Source of the DNA: Clostridia bacterium
GTDB taxonomy: Bacteria; Bacillota; Clostridia; Oscillospirales; UBA644
Direction of reading: 5' to 3'
NCBI GenBank assembly: GCA_014872655.1
Contig: WHHJ01000012.1
Span: 1-39,863 of the forward strand
DNA: 39,863 nt
The notes under the pieces: generated by a model
Databases searched by the model: none
What the model was told of the DNA's origin: nothing
Seen by the model: only the letters and a program-made list of their open reading frames with translations
Translations under genes and position numbers: made by a program
Part shown: positions 1 through 7,085 of the stretch, piece after piece
Position numbering within the stretch: position 1 is the stretch's first letter
Layout of the letters: each line of letters opens with the position of its first letter

Positions 1-26
1 TGCAACATAAACGACATTATGTTGTA
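1..26 (+). repeat. Left inverted repeat of a putative invertible segment
   Basis: These 26 bases recur exactly, inverted, at 258-283. The copy is itself a dyad: arms TGCAACATAA and TTATGTTGTA (9 of 10 positions symmetrical) flank an asymmetric 6-base core, ACGACA. A 10-6-10 layout is typical of tyrosine-recombinase crossover sites (loxP and dif are built the same way). The window begins at the first base of the repeat, so the repeat may extend further left. Confidence 0.8.
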
Positions 27-57
27 AAACAATACAAAGCATCATTTAATTTGCATT

Positions 58-86
58 ATTATAGCATATTTTTAAAAAAAATACAA
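58..86 (-). promoter_or_regulatory. Strong sigma-A promoter inside the invertible segment, pointing left
   Basis: Reading the minus strand, -35 TTGTAT (86-81) and a perfect -10 TATAAT (63-58) are separated by exactly 17 bases. TGC precedes the -10, giving an extended -10. Transcription would start near base 51 and leave the window through the left repeat. Nothing it could serve is visible on that side. Confidence 0.75.
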
Positions 87-140
87 GTTTTTTTTGAAAA
101 AAGTATATATGTTTTAGCTTCTTCTCGAATTTTGTGCAGC

Positions 141-184
141 AAAGCCAAGCCTTTTTGATTTTTACTTCAAAAAGGCTTGGCTTT
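141..184. terminator. Bidirectional intrinsic terminator in the middle of the invertible segment
   Basis: A perfect 18-bp stem (141-158 with 167-184) closes an 8-base loop. A-rich and T-rich outer stem ends give a U tract in both directions. It insulates the two halves of the segment from each other whichever way the segment lies. Confidence 0.9.
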
Positions 185-257
185 TTATGCAAAAATTTTT
201 TTTGATTTATAAATTCTTTATTCACGTGTCGGCATTTGATATAGGTTTTAGCATGTC

Positions 258-283
258 TACAACATAATGTCGTTTATGTTGCA
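258..283 (-). repeat. Right inverted repeat of the putative invertible segment
   Basis: This is the exact reverse complement of bases 1-26, with the same 10-6-10 dyad and the core in the opposite orientation. Recombination between head-to-head sites of this kind inverts the DNA between them. It ends 31 bases before the start codon at 315, so the sequence next to the gene would stay the same in either orientation. Confidence 0.8.
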
Positions 284-314
284 TAGCGTCATATAAGAAA
301 GTAGGCAAGAAGAA

Positions 315-3300
315 ATGGAAAATGTACAGATTACAACCAAGAAGAAAACAGTGGCTAAAGCCGTGAAGGTCATTGTAGCGCTTTTGTTGATGGTTGCCAT
401 CGCTTTTGCAGCAGCGCTGATCGTACATGATTCAGACAGAGCTGTTCCGGCATTTACACTGTCGGACGGTTTGTCGGCTTATGATCTGGCCGTACAAAAC
501 GGCTATACCGGTGATTTGGAACAATGGTTGATGTCGCTTGCGGGGGAAACCGGTCCAGAAGGGAAAGTCGGAAAATCAGCGTATGAATTAGCTGTGGAAA
601 ATGGCTACACCGGCAGTATCGAGGAATGGTTGGGCTCTTTGATCGGAGCCCCCGGCGAAACGGGAAAAACCGGGGCGTCCGGAAAATCGGCTTATGAATT
701 AGCTGTAGATAACGGTTACACAGGCACGCTGGATGACTGGCTGACAACGCTTGTCGGTAAGGACGGCGCAACGGGCGCTGACGGAGAGAATGGCAAGTCC
801 GCTTTTGAACTCGCGCAGGAAAATGGCTATGTCGGCTCCCTTTCCGACTGGCTCACCACACTAACCGGCAAGGACGGCCTGTCGGCCTATGAAATTGCGG
901 TCAAAAACGGGTACGAAGGCACCGAGGATGAGTGGCTTTTATCTTTGGTCGGCATAGCCGGAAGCAAAGGAGCCGACGGTAAATCGGCGTATGAACTGGC
1001 TGTGGAAAACGGTTATACCGGGACCGAAAACGAGTGGCTGCTGACACTTGTCGGCTCTAAGGGTGAAAAGGGTGACAAAGGAGATACTGGAGCGACCGGA
1101 GTCGATGGTAAATCCGCCTTTGAGCTGGCACAGGAAAACGGCTATACAGGCACCGAAGAAGAATGGCTCGATTCCCTGATCGGTGCCGATGGCGCACAAG
1201 GAGAAAAGGGCGACAAGGGAGATAAAGGTGATACCGGTGAAACGGGCGCAGCAGGTGCAGACGGAAAATCCGCTTTTGAACTGGCTCAGGAAAATGGTTA
1301 CACGGGTTCCCTATCCGATTGGCTGACCTCTCTGGTCGGAGCTGCCGGTGCGGACGGAAAATCTGCCTATGAAATTGCGCAGGAAAACGGCTTTGAGGGG
1401 ACGGAAAGCGAATGGCTGGCATCTTTGGTAGGAAAACAAGGTGAAAAAGGTGATGCCGGAGCACAAGGTGAAAAAGGCGAAAAAGGCGATACTGGAGCAA
1501 AAGGAGATAAGGGCGATACTGGTGCAACGGGTGCTGATGGTAAATCCGCCTTTGAATTGGCACAGGAAAACGGCTTTGAGGGTACACAGGAAGAATGGCT
1601 CTCGGCTCTTATCGGTAAGTCGGCCTATGATATAGCTGTGGAGAATGGTTATCAGGGCACCGTCGAGCAGTGGTTGGCTTCTCTTGTAGGTGAAGCAGGC
1701 GCAGCCGGTGAAAAGGGCGAGAAAGGTGACAAGGGTGATACCGGAGCTAACGGAATGTCTGCCTATGACTTGGCGGTGCTGGCTGGTTATGACGGTGATA
1801 TGCAGTCCTGGCTTGCATCTCTGGTAGGAGAACAGGGTGAAAAGGGAGACAAGGGTGATAAAGGCGATACTGGTGACACGGGTGCGACTGGAGCCGATGG
1901 CAAGTCCGCCTATGACATTGCTGTGGAACAAGGCTTTGAAGGCACCGAAGAAGAATGGCTTAACTCTCTGAACGGAGCTGACGGTGCCCAAGGTGAAAAA
2001 GGTGATAAGGGTGACAAAGGCGATACCGGCGCAACCGGTGCAGACGGCAAATCCGCTTATGAACTGGCGGTAGAAAAGGGATATCAAGGCACAGTAGAGC
2101 AATGGCTGGCTTCTCTTGTCGGCAATCCCGGTGAAAAAGGCGATAAAGGAGACAAGGGAGAAAAAGGAGACACAGGCGCACAGGGTGAAAAAGGTGAGAA
2201 AGGCGAAAAAGGTGATACCGGCGCGACAGGTGCAGAAGGCAAATCCGCTTATGACCTCGCTGTGGAAGAAGGATATACCGGAACGCTGGATGAATGGCTG
2301 GATTCTCTGATTGGAAAAACCGGAGAAAAGGGCGACAAAGGTGATACCGGAGCTCAAGGTGAAAAAGGTGAGAAAGGCGATACAGGAGCCAAAGGTGACA
2401 AGGGAGATAAAGGCGACGCCGGTGCGGACGGTAAGTCCGCTTATGACCTTGCGGTAGAAAAAGGCTTTGACGGCACCGAGGAAGAATGGCTGGCTTCTCT
2501 GAAAGGAATTGCCGGTGAACAGGGGGAAACCGGTAAATCGGCGTTTGAGTTGGCGCAGGAAAACGGCTTTGACGGCGATTTGGTCGCCTGGCTGACCTCT
2601 TTGCACGGTGAGGACGGAGTAGACGGTGCCAAGGGTGAAGATGGTTCCGACGGTAAATCGGCCTTTGAGCTTTTCAAAGAAGTCAATCCCGAATACGATG
2701 GCACGCTGGAAGAGTGGCTTGCGTCCTTGGTAGGAGCCAAAGGCGATAAAGGGGATACTGGAGCACAGGGAGAAAAGGGCGAAAAAGGCGATGTCGGTGC
2801 GACGGGTGCAGACGGTAAGTCGGCCTATGAGCTGGCCTGCGACGGCGGTTATGAGGGTACGGTGCAGGAATGGCTGCTGAGCTTAAAGGGGGCAGACGGC
2901 AAATCGGCCTACGAGCTGGCGGTTGAGAACGGATACAGCGGAACGGAAACCGAGTGGCTGGCTTCCCTGAAGGGCGAAAAGGGCGACACCGGCGCGCAGG
3001 GCCCGCAAGGTGAGCAGGGGCCTCAGGGTGAAACCGGTGCGACAGGCGCACAAGGCGAGCAGGGTGAAAAAGGCGACAAGGGCGATACCGGTGAAGCAGG
3101 CCGCGGGATTGACCATATGGAAATCAATGATGCAGGCGAACTGGTAGTGTATTATACCGACGGCACAAACCAGAATTTGGGAAGCGTTGGAAGCGGCGGC
3201 TCTGATAGTGAAGAGGAGATATTGATATATGTTGAACTGTCTGACGGCACATATGGCGTTAAGGCCGGAGAAGGGGCCAAAGACGTTGCTACGATCGAAA

Positions 3301-3848
3301 TTCCCGACACATACAACGGTAAGGCTGTAACGCAAATTGTTGATAACGCTTTTTCAGGCTTAGGAAATCTTAGTTCTGTTATCATACATGAAGGCATTGT
3401 AAACATTGGCGAAAATGCATTTTTTAATTGTAGTGCGCTTAATAATATTCAATTGCCAGCAACTTTACAGTCTATTCAATCAGGTGCTTTTAGGAATTGC
3501 ATTTCGCTAACTGAGATTGTTATTCCAAACGCAACAAATTATATCGGTGAGTATGCGTTTTATGAATGCAATATGTTAAACTCAGTAACATTTCAACAAA
3601 CAGAAAATTGGGTCACTTCTAAATCACCAGCGAACAAAGTGTCTGGCGGAATATTTATCTTTAATTATAGAGGCCATGACATATATGGGGGTGAAGTTTA
3701 TAGAGATGTATATAGATACTTTTCAAGTCCCGGCAGTATAGCACGTCTGTTGGTTGGAGATGTTCCGATAAGCTATGAGTCTTATCATCTCGAACAATTA
3801 ACTTACACAGCGCAACTTTATAAATATGCGTGGTATGTATCTGAATAA
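315..3848 (+). CDS. Large collagen-like surface protein with 20 helical SAYELA/EWL repeats and C-terminal leucine-rich repeats
   Basis: The predicted protein has 1177 residues. A basic N-terminus (KKK...K) and one hydrophobic segment (about residues 20-40) suggest a signal anchor or uncleaved signal peptide. I see no LPXTG-type sorting signal. Residues of about 50-928 alternate 20 copies of a ~25-residue unit (pattern [KLM]SA[YF][ED][LI]A..NGY.GT..EWL.SL.G) with Gly-X-Y collagen-like linkers of very uneven length (GEKGDKGDTG type). At residue 929 follows a GRGIDHMEI...YYTDGT capping motif common after collagen-like stretches in phage and surface proteins. Residues of about 1000-1095 form BspA-type (LRR_5) repeats, and the tail is unassigned. 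The ATG at 315 is preceded only by a weak purine-rich site. Function is probably adhesion or an extended stalk; that is inference. Expression is probably governed by the invertible segment just upstream. Confidence 0.85.
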   Translation: MENVQITTKKKTVAKAVKVIVALLLMVAIAFAAALIVHDSDRAVPAFTLSDGLSAYDLAVQNGYTGDLEQWLMSLAGETGPEGKVGKSAYELAVENGYTGSIEEWLGSLIGAPGETGKTGASGKSAYELAVDNGYTGTLDDWLTTLVGKDGATGADGENGKSAFELAQENGYVGSLSDWLTTLTGKDGLSAYEIAVKNGYEGTEDEWLLSLVGIAGSKGADGKSAYELAVENGYTGTENEWLLTLVGSKGEKGDKGDTGATGVDGKSAFELAQENGYTGTEEEWLDSLIGADGAQGEKGDKGDKGDTGETGAAGADGKSAFELAQENGYTGSLSDWLTSLVGAAGADGKSAYEIAQENGFEGTESEWLASLVGKQGEKGDAGAQGEKGEKGDTGAKGDKGDTGATGADGKSAFELAQENGFEGTQEEWLSALIGKSAYDIAVENGYQGTVEQWLASLVGEAGAAGEKGEKGDKGDTGANGMSAYDLAVLAGYDGDMQSWLASLVGEQGEKGDKGDKGDTGDTGATGADGKSAYDIAVEQGFEGTEEEWLNSLNGADGAQGEKGDKGDKGDTGATGADGKSAYELAVEKGYQGTVEQWLASLVGNPGEKGDKGDKGEKGDTGAQGEKGEKGEKGDTGATGAEGKSAYDLAVEEGYTGTLDEWLDSLIGKTGEKGDKGDTGAQGEKGEKGDTGAKGDKGDKGDAGADGKSAYDLAVEKGFDGTEEEWLASLKGIAGEQGETGKSAFELAQENGFDGDLVAWLTSLHGEDGVDGAKGEDGSDGKSAFELFKEVNPEYDGTLEEWLASLVGAKGDKGDTGAQGEKGEKGDVGATGADGKSAYELACDGGYEGTVQEWLLSLKGADGKSAYELAVENGYSGTETEWLASLKGEKGDTGAQGPQGEQGPQGETGATGAQGEQGEKGDKGDTGEAGRGIDHMEINDAGELVVYYTDGTNQNLGSVGSGGSDSEEEILIYVELSDGTYGVKAGEGAKDVATIEIPDTYNGKAVTQIVDNAFSGLGNLSSVIIHEGIVNIGENAFFNCSALNNIQLPATLQSIQSGAFRNCISLTEIVIPNATNYIGEYAFYECNMLNSVTFQQTENWVTSKSPANKVSGGIFIFNYRGHDIYGGEVYRDVYRYFSSPGSIARLLVGDVPISYESYHLEQLTYTAQLYKYAWYVSE

Positions 3849-3894
3849 ATTGGGCTGTGCTCTAAAAAACAACAAACTAAATATCCGAGACTGG

Positions 3895-3923
3895 ATAGCG
3901 GCAGGTATGTTGCCTGCCGCTAT
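3895..3923. other. Strong hairpin after the surface-protein gene
   Basis: An 11-bp perfect stem (ATAGCGGCAGG with CCTGCCGCTAT) closes a 7-base loop 47 bases after the stop codon. No U tract follows on either strand, so it may stabilise the 3' end of the mRNA or terminate inefficiently. Confidence 0.5.
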
Positions 3924-3973
3924 GCGCCCGTGTTCACTCAATATCCATTATCAATTTTTTAGGAGGAATGCAA

Positions 3974-4873
3974 ATGGATAACATCAAATCAGTAGAAAAC
4001 GCCCTGTCCGGGCTACTTCAGGGATTTCAAAGGTATAACCGAAAAAACACATTTGGCAATCAAATTCTTTATGATATGTGCGAACCGAAAAATAATCCGT
4101 GGGGCGAACCAAATCGGCTGGCGGACAAAATCTGGCTGATCGGGCGTTCCTATGCCGCCTCGCCGGAACGACGGTATTACAGAAAAAAGGATGACCGCGG
4201 CGCTGACGAAGAAAAAGATCTGGAAACCCGCGGTGACGGTACGGGAAAATATTTTCGGGAAACAGCCGCATTTCTGTGCAATGACGGGCGCTATCCGAAA
4301 TTGACATCGTGCCTGAGAGAGCTTTCTCCCCTTCGTTTTGACGGCGGTGCGGAGGATATCAAACGGCTCAAACAGGGCATTGTGTGCGTGGCTCTATTCA
4401 ACGAAATGCTCAAGGCTGCCTCGGAACAATATGATCGGGAACATAATGCGGGCATTTATGAAAGCCTTGTTTATCGGAATCAAGTCTCTTTTTGCAGTAA
4501 ATTCCTGCATTTTCATGTTCCGCATAGCATTTTTATCATAGATCGCTTCACAAAGGAGGGCGGGCGCTTTTTGTGTTCGACCAGGACATGGAAAAACGCC
4601 GGATTGGAAGACTGCGGTGTCGTTATTGACAAGGCGGTAAGAGAGGCCGTCAATGCTTCTTACCCACAGTTCAAGATTTCCCTTGAGGATATTGGTACGG
4701 AAGTGGGAGATGATGCTAAAAGGGCCGTAGAAGAATATATTGCTCATTGTCTGCGTTCATATCGATTTGGCCGCTTTCTCCACGATAGACTGGATTTATC
4801 TCCTGACAACGCGGCCTGTTCGTTCCCACGCATGATCGATTCGATTTTCCAGAGAATAAAAGAGACAGAATAG
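3974..4873 (+). CDS. Hypothetical protein, 299 residues, no recognised family
   Basis: The start at 3974 is preferred over the ATG two codons upstream (3968), because AGGAGG at 3961-3966 is only one base from the first ATG but seven from the second. The protein looks soluble, with no signal peptide or membrane segment. Visible patterns are IWLIGRSYAASPERR near residues 50-65 and SFCSKFLHFHVPHSIFIIDRF in the middle. The second resembles the 'SKxLHF..P..xxIxD' strings I associate with uncharacterised helix-hairpin-helix/OGG-like proteins, but I cannot verify that and do not assign a function. It has its own ribosome binding site and lies in the accessory region between the collagen-like gene and a TnpV remnant. 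It could be cargo of a mobile element or a defence-type gene; both are guesses. Confidence 0.7.
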   Translation: MDNIKSVENALSGLLQGFQRYNRKNTFGNQILYDMCEPKNNPWGEPNRLADKIWLIGRSYAASPERRYYRKKDDRGADEEKDLETRGDGTGKYFRETAAFLCNDGRYPKLTSCLRELSPLRFDGGAEDIKRLKQGIVCVALFNEMLKAASEQYDREHNAGIYESLVYRNQVSFCSKFLHFHVPHSIFIIDRFTKEGGRFLCSTRTWKNAGLEDCGVVIDKAVREAVNASYPQFKISLEDIGTEVGDDAKRAVEEYIAHCLRSYRFGRFLHDRLDLSPDNAACSFPRMIDSIFQRIKETE

Positions 4874-4987
4874 ATATAATTGACGTATTTGTTTTGCTCG
4901 AAATGCGCGGTTATAAGGGGCAAGTGATGAAAAAGCAACGGTTTATCCAAAAGCCGAAAAAGTGAAAATCTCACTTGGTGCCACCCT

Positions 4988-5025
4988 GCGCCTGATGGCT
5001 TTATGCCGTCAGGCGCAAGGCCTTT
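4988..5025 (+). terminator. Intrinsic terminator after the hypothetical gene
   Basis: A 12-bp stem (4988-4999 with 5005-5016, one G-U pair) has a 5-base loop and is followed by AAGGCCTTTTTGTT. It lies about 115 bases past the stop codon and would end transcription of the 3974-4873 gene. Confidence 0.75.
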
Positions 5026-5099
5026 TTGTTATAAGCAGCTCACATTTGTTATATCTGCCAATTAAAAGCCGGAATGTTAATTTTCTTTTAATCCGTCCC

Positions 5100-5474
5100 T
5101 TAAAGTGAAAATATTATCTTGGCATACACAATTTCCGATACTCTGTTGCGGATGTTGTTCATCCGTCCAACCCATTCCATTTGATTTTGTGCTTTGAGTT
5201 GTTCGGTTACGCCCTCACGCTCAGCCATTTGATTTACCAGTCTAAAAAACAAACCCTCTGCCTGCCGGTCAATTTCAGTAAGATGAGCGTTCAGCTTCCC
5301 GCTTGTCAGCAGGTTATAATACAGAATTCTGTGGTGCTGTTTCAAATACCGTGCGTGCCACTGTCCCCATATACCAATAGGCTGATTTTCGGCAAGTAAT
5401 ATGAGATTTGGCAAAACATAATCTCCTTGCTGTGTGTATGTGCCACCCATTTGTTCAAATAATGATTTTTCCAT
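5100..5474 (-). CDS. tnpV: TnpV-like transposon protein (Tn4451 family type)
   Basis: The 124-residue protein begins MEKSLFEQMGGTYTQQGDY and contains SGKLNAHLTEIDRQAE and QMAEREGVTEQLKA..QMEWV.RMNNIRNR. These match the TnpV proteins carried by Tn4451/Tn4453-like and related clostridial mobile elements. Length is that of the family. The role of TnpV in transposition is poorly known. An AGGAGG site stands 7-8 bases before the ATG. No TnpX-type large serine recombinase or other element gene is in the window, so this is either a remnant or the edge of an element. It lies just beyond the 3' end of the tmRNA gene, a common integration site. Confidence 0.85.
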   Translation of the reverse strand: MEKSLFEQMGGTYTQQGDYVLPNLILLAENQPIGIWGQWHARYLKQHHRILYYNLLTSGKLNAHLTEIDRQAEGLFFRLVNQMAEREGVTEQLKAQNQMEWVGRMNNIRNRVSEIVYAKIIFSL

Positions 5475-5558
5475 TGTGTTTATCCTCCTGTTTTTTATTG
5501 TACTTTCATTTTACAAGAGAATAGAAAATAATACGAATATGCCGATTTCAGACATAGT

Positions 5559-5595
5559 AAAACGCCGCCTTGGAACAAATCCAAGACGGCGTTTT
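5559..5595. terminator. Bidirectional terminator between tnpV and the tmRNA gene
   Basis: A 16-bp stem (5559-5574 with 5580-5595, one mismatch or wobble) begins AAAACGCCG and ends CGGCGTTTT around a 5-base loop. On the minus strand it lies about 75 bases after the mature 3' end of tmRNA and is its likely terminator. Confidence 0.85.
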
Positions 5596-5669
5596 CTGAT
5601 TTGGTATCAGAGCGGACATTTCACGGCAAAGCCGCCTGCGAAAAAGCAGGTGTTCGTCCAATACCCGAT

Positions 5670-6015
5670 TGGTGGAGGCGAGGGGAGTCGAACCCCTGTC
5701 CGAAAACGCGTCCGCACGACTTTCTACGAGTTTAGTTTATTGTTTGAGTTCGGCATGAGGCGGACAACAAACAAGCCGCCGCATGCGATAGCCGAAATGA
5801 TACGGTTTGTACTCTCGGCATCGTACAAAGAGTGGACTGCTCATCGACGCCCTGTTCGCGGCCGCAGTACTCCGCGAGAGGACGGCCGCCTAATTAGGCA
5901 GCAGCTAATTCAGTTTTATTAGCGTTTAATTTTAAAGTTGCGACCTTTTAAGTGATTGCCGCGACACTACCCGCTTATCGTGGTTCAGCATCCCCGTCGA
6001 AACCGGTACGCCCCC
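5670..6015 (-). ncRNA. ssrA: Transfer-messenger RNA (tmRNA)
   Basis: The minus strand starts GGGGGCGTACCGGTTTCGAC and ends with a T-arm (GGGGTTCGACTCCCC) and CGCCTCCACCA. The 5' GGGGGCG pairs with 3' CGCCUCC to make the alanine-accepting stem. The tag frame runs from a GCA resume codon (5941-5939) to TAA (5896-5894) and encodes ATLKLNANKTELAAA. tmRNA frees ribosomes stalled on broken messages and marks the nascent chain for proteolysis. The length, 346 nt, is normal for the one-piece form, and CCA is encoded. The tag ends in LAAA rather than the more usual ALAA. Confidence 0.95.
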
Positions 6016-6032
6016 GGATGATTGTGCTACCT

Positions 6033-6061
6033 ATTATATAATAAAATTCTGATTTTGTCAA
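6033..6061 (-). promoter_or_regulatory. Consensus sigma-A promoter of the tmRNA gene
   Basis: On the minus strand TTGACA (6061-6056) and TATAAT (6038-6033) are separated by exactly 17 bases. The start falls roughly ten bases before the mature 5' GGGGG, which implies a short precursor trimmed by RNase P. Confidence 0.9.
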
Positions 6062-6379
6062 GAATTTTAAAGCAGTGGCCGGAACTGTTTTAGATGCAAA
6101 ACAATCTTTTTTTATCGACAAAATCTTTGTTAAAACGTCTTTGTTGTGATTTTGCCTGTCAATTATTTTGAACAAGGAGAAATCAATAAAAAGCAACGGG
6201 ATTGACAGTAGATTTAGCTGCTTACTTGTCTTTAAGGCTTAAGGTTGGGCTCTCAACGTAATTTTTTAAGAATATTCTTCACACAAAATAAACAAAAAAT
6301 TTTATCACTCCGTCATTGCCTATCGGGCAGCTTGGCAGATATGTTTTGACCCCAGGTTTTCGCGTCTGTTCTCTTGGAT
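6062..6379. other. Intergenic stretch without a recognisable gene
   Basis: This stretch between the tmRNA promoter and the terminator at 6380 is AT-rich and has no ORF with a credible ribosome binding site. One 12-bp palindrome (AAGAATATTCTT, near 6269-6280) is present. I see nothing else to annotate. Confidence 0.5.
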
Positions 6380-6411
6380 AAAAAACAGGACCGAATTCGG
6401 TCCTGTTTTTT
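6380..6411. terminator. Bidirectional intrinsic terminator
   Basis: The near-perfect palindrome AACAGGACCGAATTCGGTCCTGTT is flanked by A and T runs on its two sides. It overlaps the stop codon of the NifX-like gene on the minus strand and ends that transcript. Confidence 0.9.
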
Positions 6412-6812
6412 TATTTTTCACAGTGATTTCCGCAGTTTCCGCCGGAACAGGAATGTGAAGAATCATGGTGATGATGTGCATGATCTGCGCATTGTGCGTC
6501 CGGATCGTAAACTAAGCGACTCTTCAATAAATCTTCCACAGCCTGATCCGCATCTCCCGTAACACCTGGATACAGCTGGATCGAAGCGTTTGCCAAAGCC
6601 GTCCGGGCTCCGGCGCCGATTCCGCCGCAGATAAGTGTGTCTACACCGTTTTCTTGTAAAAATCCGGCTAAAGCGCCGTGTCCGCTTTCCGGTGCGTCGA
6701 GCAGCAGGGTGGATTGAATGCTGTTATCTTCAATTTGATAAATTTTAAAGGTTTGGGTGTGTCCGAAATGTTGAAAAATCTGACCGTTTTCAAAACATAC
6801 CGCTATTTTCAT
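6411..6812 (-). CDS. NifX/NifB-type dinitrogenase Fe-Mo cofactor biosynthesis-domain protein
   Basis: The 133-residue protein starts MKIAVCFENGQIFQHFGHTQTFKIYQ, the hallmark of the NifX/VnfY/NifB C-terminal fold. It continues with GHGALAGFLQENGVDTLICGGIGAGA. A metal-binding-looking tail is rich in His and Cys (DHAHHHHDSSHSCSGGNCGNHCEK). The start at 6812 is preferred over upstream in-frame codons because AAAGGGG stands 8 bases before it. Such single-domain proteins are widespread in non-nitrogen-fixing anaerobes and are thought to bind or traffic Fe-S/Mo clusters; the cargo here is unknown. No nitrogenase genes are near, so a role in nitrogen fixation is unlikely. It seems to be a single-gene transcript. 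Confidence 0.88.
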   Translation of the reverse strand: MKIAVCFENGQIFQHFGHTQTFKIYQIEDNSIQSTLLLDAPESGHGALAGFLQENGVDTLICGGIGAGARTALANASIQLYPGVTGDADQAVEDLLKSRLVYDPDAQCADHAHHHHDSSHSCSGGNCGNHCEK

Positions 6813-6875
6813 CAAAATACCCCTTTCTGACTGATAGTCTGGTTTGATAGATCGTCCTTTGCGGTCTTTACGCCT

Positions 6876-6904
6876 ATCATAGCACATTTCAACTTGCTCG
6901 TCAA
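6876..6904 (-). promoter_or_regulatory. Sigma-A promoter of the NifX-like gene
   Basis: On the minus strand TTGACG (6904-6899) and TATGAT (6881-6876) are 17 bases apart. Transcription would begin about 55 bases before the ATG at 6812. Confidence 0.7.
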
Positions 6905-7037
6905 GTGCCGTCGCCGGTTTGCAGAACCGATTCTTGTTCAAACAGATGGATAAAAAAATAGAGAACAAACCTGTCCAAAAGTTCTTGTTCCTGTTTTAAA
7001 AAGTCCGAATTTTTTCACAACTTTCTGCATCTAAAAA

Positions 7038-7064
7038 CACCCGGTCTGTCGATTCAGCCGGGTG
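7038..7064 (-). terminator. Intrinsic terminator of the marR-degV operon
   Basis: On the minus strand CACCCGG and CCGGGTG form the stem, followed by TTTTTAG. It lies about 20-45 bases after the degV stop codon. Confidence 0.75.
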
Positions 7065-7085
7065 CTTGTATTACTTGTAGACTTT

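Larger units (their letters stand above)
27..257. promoter_or_regulatory. Putative invertible promoter segment (inverton), drawn here in the OFF orientation
   Basis: This 231-bp AT-rich segment lies between exact 26-bp inverted repeats. It holds a near-consensus promoter pointing left (58-86) and a perfect bidirectional terminator (141-184), with no open reading frame of note. Inversion would map base x to 284-x. The strong -10 would then lie at 221-226 and the start site near 233, about 80 bases ahead of the surface-protein start codon at 315. In the present orientation only a weak extended -10 (TG-n-TATAGG, 237-245) faces that gene, and any promoter left of the terminator would be blocked. 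The switching role is inference from architecture; no recombinase gene is visible in the window. A small non-autonomous transposable element is the main alternative. Confidence 0.65.

Noticed and set aside
1311..2606. 431-codon minus-strand open frame antisense to the collagen-like gene
   Set aside because: It is a shadow of the Gly-X-Y repeat. The translation is repetitive low-complexity Phe/Ile-rich sequence and has no ribosome binding site.
474..3110. Regular DNA repeats that might be taken for a CRISPR or tandem-repeat array
   Set aside because: The periodicity is in codons of one long frame. Spacer-like parts are Gly-X-Y linkers, not unique spacers, and the units differ at the DNA level.
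5434..5922. 162-codon plus-strand open frame
   Set aside because: It runs antisense through the tmRNA gene and the ssrA terminator; the frame is accidental.
6411..6968. Longer 185-residue version of the NifX-like protein
   Set aside because: The extra 52 residues would be coded across the promoter at 6876-6904; the conserved domain starts at the ATG at 6812 with its own ribosome binding site.
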